Of a stretch of 33,835 bases of DNA, positions 30,422-33,835 are shown in pieces. The notes below the pieces were generated by a model. It did not search any database. It had not been told where the DNA came from and saw nothing but the letters and a program-made list of their open reading frames with translations. Numbering within the stretch: position 1 is the stretch's first letter; every line of letters begins with the position of its first letter. Both the position numbers and the translations under genes were made by a program. This DNA is from Verrucomicrobia bacterium 12-59-8 (GTDB lineage: Bacteria; Verrucomicrobiota; Verrucomicrobiae; Verrucomicrobiales; Verrucomicrobiaceae): the NCBI GenBank assembly GCA_002279765.1, contig NCCR01000046.1:32667-66501 (forward strand), in the 5' to 3' direction.

Positions 30422-30454
30422 CGAACCGGTCGCAGGTCTCCTGCGGGTGGTTCG
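30422..30454. promoter_or_regulatory. Two-part hairpin or dyad upstream of the HTH gene
   Basis: CGAACC-ggt-CGCAGG-tct-CCTGCG-ggt-GGTTCG: an outer 6-bp stem, a symmetric GGT/GGT internal loop, and an inner 6-bp stem with a 3-nt loop. It ends 31 bp before the ATG at 30486, where an operator for the HTH protein or an RNA leader element would sit. Confidence 0.6.
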
Positions 30455-30485
30455 GGAAGATGCCAGAAACTGCTCTTTCCTACCT

Positions 30486-30815
30486 ATGACACTGAACACG
30501 ATCTCCGACCCGCCCGTTTCTCCGGCCCCCGCCGCCACTCCCCGCGCCGCCCGGCCTTCCACGGCAGATGCCGCGCCGCCGGCACCGGCCTCTCTCACCT
30601 CCCCCCAGCTCATGGCTGTGCTGGGCGTGAGCCGCCGCATCTTGAAGAATTGGAACCACCGCGGCGTCATCCCCTCCGTCCGTGTGGGCACCGCACGGCG
30701 CTATGATCTGGCGCAGGTGATGGAGGCCCTGTGCGCGCACGGGCAGCCAGCCCCGGCAGCTTCCCCCGCCCCACCCGGCCTGGGTGGTCCCGCCGGGGAA
30801 GACGCTGACTCCTAA
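30486..30815 (+). CDS. Excisionase/MerR-type helix-turn-helix protein
   Basis: 109 residues from the ATG at 30486. A Pro/Ala-rich, probably disordered N-terminus (1-35) precedes an HTH domain at about 36-82: SLTSPQLMAVLGVSRRILKNW (first helices and recognition helix), HRGVIPSVRVGTARRYD (beta wing) and LAQVMEAL. This is the HTH_17/AlpA-Xis-like fold that acts as excisionase, small regulator or replication initiator helper in plasmids, satellites and integrated elements. A proline-rich tail follows. It is the first gene of the primase/ATPase module, and a dyad stands just upstream, so autoregulation is likely. No Shine-Dalgarno is visible. Confidence 0.75.
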   Translation: MTLNTISDPPVSPAPAATPRAARPSTADAAPPAPASLTSPQLMAVLGVSRRILKNWNHRGVIPSVRVGTARRYDLAQVMEALCAHGQPAPAASPAPPGLGGPAGEDADS

Positions 30816-31055
30816 TACCAGTTTCTGCCACATTTTACCACAAGCCCAAACCACCACCAGCGTCCGACCGCGAGTTCATCGGCTGCTTCCCGCCACAGCT
30901 CCGCGCTGGGATCGAGGACGAGTAGGAGAACGAGGACGAACCAGCCGCACCCCCTTTTTACTTTTGATTCGCTTCGCTCACCCTTCGGTCTGCCTTCGGC
31001 AGTCTGTCTCGCTTCGCTCGGCTCACTTATCCCTTCTCACTCCCCCCCCGCCTTT
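30816..31055 (+). other. Intergenic region before the primase gene, rich in short repeats
   Basis: It contains an 11-bp direct repeat TCGCTTCGCTC at 30969-30979 and 31009-31019, flanking a hairpin CTGCC-TTC-GGCAG (30990-31002). It also has AGAACGAGGACGAA (30927-30940), whose inverse lies at the end of the primase gene, and a run of eight C (31042-31049) just before the primase ATG. No open frame of interest. A regulatory or structural role of this region is inference. Confidence 0.5.
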
Positions 31056-32168
31056 ATGACCACCACATCGAGCTACCACGACATACCACCGCTCAAGGAA
31101 CGCCTGCTCATCCCGGAGGTGTGGCAGCGGCTGGGGCTGGAGGGGCAGCCGGGGGCAAGCTGCAGCTCCCCCTTCCGCCCGGACAGGAATCCCTCCTTTT
31201 CCATCTCCAAGGATGGAAAACACTGGAAGGACTTCGGCACGGGCCAGAACGGGGATGTGATCGACTTCATCGCGCTGGCGCGGCAGCTCAGCAAAGGCGA
31301 GGCGCTGCGGGTGTTCCGTGAGCTGGCCGGGGTGCCCCAGGCCGCGCCCGGCCATGCGCCGCACGCGGGCTCCCCACGCGGCACTTCCTTCAAGGCCCAA
31401 GCCACCGCGCTGCTGCCCCCGCAGGAGGGGCCGCACCCGGATGGCATCCGCGTGCCGCTGCACCACAGCAGGGAGGAGGACAGGCTGCTGCTGGCGGAGT
31501 CGCGCCACCTCACGCTGGAGGCCGTTTCTCTGGCGCTGGCGCTGCGCACGCTCACCTTTGCCATCGTGCAGGGCTACCGCTGCTGGCTGCTCACAGACGC
31601 GGCCAGCCGCATCGCTGAGGCACGGCGGCTCGACGGCATGCCCTTCCCGGAATGTGGGCCGCTGGGCCGGCGCAAGGCGCACACTATTCGCGGCTCGCGC
31701 AAGAACTGGCCGCTGGGCGTGGCGGTGCTACAGCGTGTGCCGGACTTCCGCACGCTGCTGCTGGTGGAGGGCGGGCCGGACTACCTGGCGGCGCTGCACT
31801 TTGCCCATGAGCTGGAACGCTGGGACGTGCTGCCCGTGGCCATGCTGGGGCGCGGCACGGGCGCGCAGATCGACCCCGCCGCGATGGAGCTCATGCGCGG
31901 CCGCCGCGTGCGCATCTTCCCGCACAACGATGCCGACGGCGGCGGTGTGAAAAGCGCCCGCCGCTGGGCCGCGCAACTGCACCGGGTGGGCTGCGAGGTG
32001 GATCTCTTCAATTTCGCCGATCTGCACCGCACGGACGGCCCACCCCCCAAAGACCTCAACGACTGCACCACCGGCCTGGATGAGGAATCCGCCACCCAAC
32101 TGCGACACACCCTTTTCCCCAAGCCGGATCTGGAGGTGAATCCGCCGTTTTATTCGTCCTCGTTCTAG
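31056..32168 (+). CDS. Toprim primase with degenerate CHC2-type zinc-finger domain
   Basis: 370 residues. Residues ~20-90 follow the DnaG CHC2 layout, CSSPFRPDRNPSFSI, WKDFGTGQNGDVIDF, ALVFRELAG-like helix, but only C36 of the zinc ligands remains: the usual His is R41, and the CxxC pair is replaced by WKDF. Residues ~230-335 are a Toprim domain with the glutamate in LLLVEGGPD (E238), the DxD pair in HNDADGGG (D292/D294) and KDLND afterwards. It would synthesise RNA primers for the element. Together with the downstream RepA-like ATPase it forms a compact replication module as in satellites, phage-like islands and small plasmids. The last codons overlap an inverted copy of AGAACGAGGACGAA (32153-32166). 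No Shine-Dalgarno is visible. Confidence 0.85.
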   Translation: MTTTSSYHDIPPLKERLLIPEVWQRLGLEGQPGASCSSPFRPDRNPSFSISKDGKHWKDFGTGQNGDVIDFIALARQLSKGEALRVFRELAGVPQAAPGHAPHAGSPRGTSFKAQATALLPPQEGPHPDGIRVPLHHSREEDRLLLAESRHLTLEAVSLALALRTLTFAIVQGYRCWLLTDAASRIAEARRLDGMPFPECGPLGRRKAHTIRGSRKNWPLGVAVLQRVPDFRTLLLVEGGPDYLAALHFAHELERWDVLPVAMLGRGTGAQIDPAAMELMRGRRVRIFPHNDADGGGVKSARRWAAQLHRVGCEVDLFNFADLHRTDGPPPKDLNDCTTGLDEESATQLRHTLFPKPDLEVNPPFYSSSF

Positions 32169-32201
32169 CTCATAGCGCTCCGCCACCCCCCCCCAGCTTC
32201 A

Positions 32202-32255
32202 AATAGGACAAATAGGTCCTATACGACCTATGGGACCTATGGGACCTATTCGTCC
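32202..32255. repeat. Six-unit 9-bp tandem repeat array (candidate origin/operator)
   Basis: Successive 9-mers from 32202 are AATAGGACA, AATAGGTCC, TATACGACC, TATGGGACC, TATGGGACC and TATTCGTCC. The middle two are identical. The first and second carry the motif in the opposite sense, so AATAGGTCC and GGACCTATT-type inverted pairs also exist. The array lies between primase and ATPase genes, and an A/C-rich, G-poor tract (CACACACTAACACTAAATAAC) follows up to the ATPase start. Iteron-like arrays beside replication genes are typical initiator binding sites. Confidence 0.65.
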
Positions 32256-32341
32256 CCGCCACACCCAGCGCCCTCAGCACTCCCCACCGCACCTATTTCT
32301 CGTCAATACCACACACTAACACTAAATAACACACACATACC

Positions 32342-33610
32342 ATGAGCCTCGTCATTCCATACATACCCACCCCCGCAGAACTCGCCGAGTGCGAGCGCCT
32401 GAGCGCACGCCACCCGTATCCTGCGCAGGACCCCACCCACACACTGAGCACCGGCATCCCCGCCCCTGCACCGCAGGCCTTTCCCGCCGCCCCCAGCTAC
32501 CCCGCTCCCGTGCAGGGCGTGCCCGGCCAGCCGCCGCCACGGCCTCCGCTGGCGCAGTTTGTCCTCACGGCAGAGCAGCTCGCGGCCCTCGTCATCCCGC
32601 CACGGCCCGCGCTGCTGGACCAGTGGCTGTGCCAGGGAGACCTCGGCTACATCTACGCCCCGCGCGGCGTGGGCAAGACGTGGCTGGCCATGGCCCTGCC
32701 CGTCGCCATCTCCTGCCGCCGCCCCTTGGGCCTGTGGGCTGCCGGTGATCCCTCCCCCTCTTCCTCAGGCGCTCTCCCTTCAGACGAAGCCCCCGACGCC
32801 CCGCCCGCGCCGGATCACATCCCCGTGCTCTACATCGATGGCGAGATGGCGCTGAAGCACACCCAGTACCGCGCCCGGGGGCTGGACCTCTCCAAGGTGC
32901 ACCACCTCCACCACGAGCACCTCTTTGAGAAGAACAGCACCTGCCTCAACATCGGCGAAACCGAAGACCGCCAGCGCATCACCGCCCTCATCCTCCAGCA
33001 GGGCTACCAGGTCGTCATTCTGGACAACCTCAGCTCCCTGGCCTCCGGCGTGGATGAAAACAAAGGCATGGACTACGAGCCCCTCGCCAACTGGCTGCTC
33101 GACCTCCGTCGGCGCAAGATCACCGTCATCGTCATCCACCACGCCGGGCGCAACGGCCTCATGCGCGGCCACTCCAAGCGCGAAGACGCCTGCGCCTGGA
33201 TCATCGAACTCCGCGACGCCCGCCAGGAAAGCGACCCCGGCGCGAAGTTCGTCAGCCACTTCGCCAAACCGAGCCGCAACACCGGCGATCCCCTCCCCGA
33301 CCTCCTCTGGCACTTCACCACCGACAAGGTGAGCGGGATCACGGACATTCAGTGCGAGCTGGCCATCAACAGCGAATACGACCAGTTCATCCAGCATGTG
33401 TGCGAAGGCGTGACGGCACAGGTTGATATTGCCGAGATGATGGGCAAGCACCGGGGCTGCGTCAGCAAATGGGCCACCCGCGCCCTCAACGAAGGCCGTA
33501 TCTCCGGCAGCCCACGCAGACTCCTGCCACCCGCCAAATGCGCCAAAACCAGCGTGCATGCGAATGACGAGGATGATGACTCGCGGGCCGAGTTTCGCGA
33601 CGACGATTAA
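32342..33610 (+). CDS. RepA-like hexameric AAA/RecA-fold ATPase (AAA_25 family)
   Basis: 422 residues. The first ~70 are Pro/Ala-rich and likely disordered. Residues ~75-330 are a RecA-like core: Walker A APRGVGKT (K112, T113), IPVLYIDGEM (strand 2 with acidic residue), Walker B VVILDNLSSL (D228), then VIVIHHAGRNGLMRGHSKREDACAWIIEL, the His/Arg motif characteristic of RepA of RSF1010 and phage relatives. Residues ~345-400 look like a winged helix (HVCEGVTAQVDIAEMMGKHRGCVSKWATRALNEGRI), which could bind the 9-bp repeats 90 bp upstream. An acidic tail follows. Such proteins are replicative helicases of plasmids and satellites. It probably works with the primase encoded just before. Confidence 0.88.
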   Translation: MSLVIPYIPTPAELAECERLSARHPYPAQDPTHTLSTGIPAPAPQAFPAAPSYPAPVQGVPGQPPPRPPLAQFVLTAEQLAALVIPPRPALLDQWLCQGDLGYIYAPRGVGKTWLAMALPVAISCRRPLGLWAAGDPSPSSSGALPSDEAPDAPPAPDHIPVLYIDGEMALKHTQYRARGLDLSKVHHLHHEHLFEKNSTCLNIGETEDRQRITALILQQGYQVVILDNLSSLASGVDENKGMDYEPLANWLLDLRRRKITVIVIHHAGRNGLMRGHSKREDACAWIIELRDARQESDPGAKFVSHFAKPSRNTGDPLPDLLWHFTTDKVSGITDIQCELAINSEYDQFIQHVCEGVTAQVDIAEMMGKHRGCVSKWATRALNEGRISGSPRRLLPPAKCAKTSVHANDEDDDSRAEFRDDD

Positions 33611-33617
33611 AACGTCC

Positions 33618-33634
33618 GCCGCCCCCGAGGCGGC
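33618..33634. terminator. GC-rich hairpin after the ATPase gene
   Basis: GCCGCC-CCCGA-GGCGGC lies 8 bp after the stop codon. A second partial GGCGG/CCGCC pairing follows. No T-run, so it may be a weak or factor-dependent terminator. Confidence 0.45.
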
Positions 33635-33642
33635 TCCGCCGG

Positions 33643-33688
33643 AAATGTTGCATGTTGCACACCCTATACTTGCAACATGGCAACATTT
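33643..33688. repeat. Inverted repeat built of ATGTTGC units
   Basis: AAATGTTGCATGTTGCA (33643-33659) faces TGCAACAT-GGCAACATTT (33671-33688), giving 17 paired positions with one bulged base and an 11-nt loop. Each arm holds two ATGTTGC-type half-sites. Candidate protein-binding dyad or recombination site of the mobile element. Confidence 0.65.
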
Positions 33689-33745
33689 TCATCCCACCTC
33701 CCCGGACTCACGCATTTGATGGCATGATGAATCATTTCCACAGGT

Positions 33746-33770
33746 GTCCCATAGGGACTTGAGGTTTTTT
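33746..33770 (+). terminator. Weak hairpin with T-run
   Basis: GTCCC-ATA-GGGAC followed, six bases later, by TTTTTT. The stem is short and the gap to the T-run is not ideal. Confidence 0.3.
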
Positions 33771-33819
33771 GAGTGAAGTGCGCTGACTGAGGGCGGGAAG
33801 AGGCTTGATTTGGAGTGCG

Positions 33820-33835
33820 ATGTCTAAAACAAAAC
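33820..33835 (+). CDS. Possible start of a further gene, truncated by the window edge
   Basis: ATG at 33820 opens MSKTK and runs off the end. GGAG lies 4 bp upstream (33812-33815), the best Shine-Dalgarno-like sequence of this part of the window. Only five codons are visible, so nothing can be said of the product. Confidence 0.3.

Larger units (their letters stand above)
29990..30485. other. Long intergenic region between yaeQ and the element genes
   Basis: About 500 bp without a credible gene. It holds a 26-bp-arm inverted repeat (30193-30262), an AT-richer stretch from 30320 to 30420, and a two-part hairpin (30422-30454). It is the transition from chromosomal-looking genes to the mobile-element-like module and is where a left boundary would be expected. 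I see no tRNA and no direct repeat that I could call an attachment site. Confidence 0.5.

Noticed and set aside
30422..30460. Possible tRNA fragment, because of GGTTCG next to a stem
   Set aside because: The rest of the T-arm, the anticodon arm and an acceptor end cannot be fitted. The symmetric dyad explains the sequence better.
32153..32255. CRISPR-like array between primase and ATPase genes
   Set aside because: Units are only 9 bp and contiguous, without spacers, so this is an iteron-like tandem repeat.

Overview
The window most likely comes from the chromosome of a Verrucomicrobiota bacterium (Verrucomicrobiaceae/Prosthecobacter-like). The evidence is a PVC-type haem-binding CxxCH dehydrogenase-like protein, a PEP-CTERM sorted protein, very large autotransporter-type beta-strand-repeat proteins, high G+C, and an almost complete absence of Shine-Dalgarno sequences in front of the genes. 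This assignment is inference from gene families, not from a marker gene.

Region 1 (1-17338, minus strand) is one enormous Thr/Ser/Gly/Asn-rich surface-protein gene that runs off the left edge. About 5,780 codons lie in the window. It starts with a signal peptide, carries two PA14-like carbohydrate-binding modules, and is otherwise built of autotransporter-associated beta-strand repeats plus two further recurring modules described in the findings. A single +1 frameshift near 16168 separates the first ~390 residues from a 16.2-kb frame that I read triplet by triplet without finding a stop.

Region 2 (17666-21079, minus) encodes a periplasmic PVC dehydrogenase/HEAT/cytochrome c protein. Divergent from it (21206-21762, plus) is a type II toxin-antitoxin pair. 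The antitoxin is intact, probably leaderless, and has a palindromic operator. The ParE/RelE-like toxin is interrupted by an in-frame amber codon.

Region 3 (21866-27775) is a duplicated surface-protein locus. Two tandem paralogues share an N-terminal DUF3494 (ice-binding-like adhesin) module but differ in how they are attached: the first ends in PEP-CTERM, the second in an autotransporter beta-barrel. Both are preceded by the same palindrome at the same distance. A lipoprotein GH25-type muramidase lies convergently on the right. A ~90-bp remnant of its 3' end, and what looks like the tail of a lost PEP-CTERM gene, lie on the left, so the locus has been shuffled by tandem duplication and deletion.

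Region 4 (27981-29989) holds a translationally coupled HipA-like kinase/DUF3037 pair and a convergent yaeQ.

Region 5 (about 30190-33835) looks like the replication module of a plasmid- or satellite-like mobile element: an excisionase/MerR-type HTH protein, a Toprim primase with a degenerate zinc finger, a six-unit 9-bp repeat array (candidate origin or operator), and a RepA-like hexameric ATPase. Several inverted repeats surround these genes. No integrase, relaxase or capsid gene is visible, and the element continues to the right. Most other long frames in the window are antisense or out-of-frame shadows of these genes.
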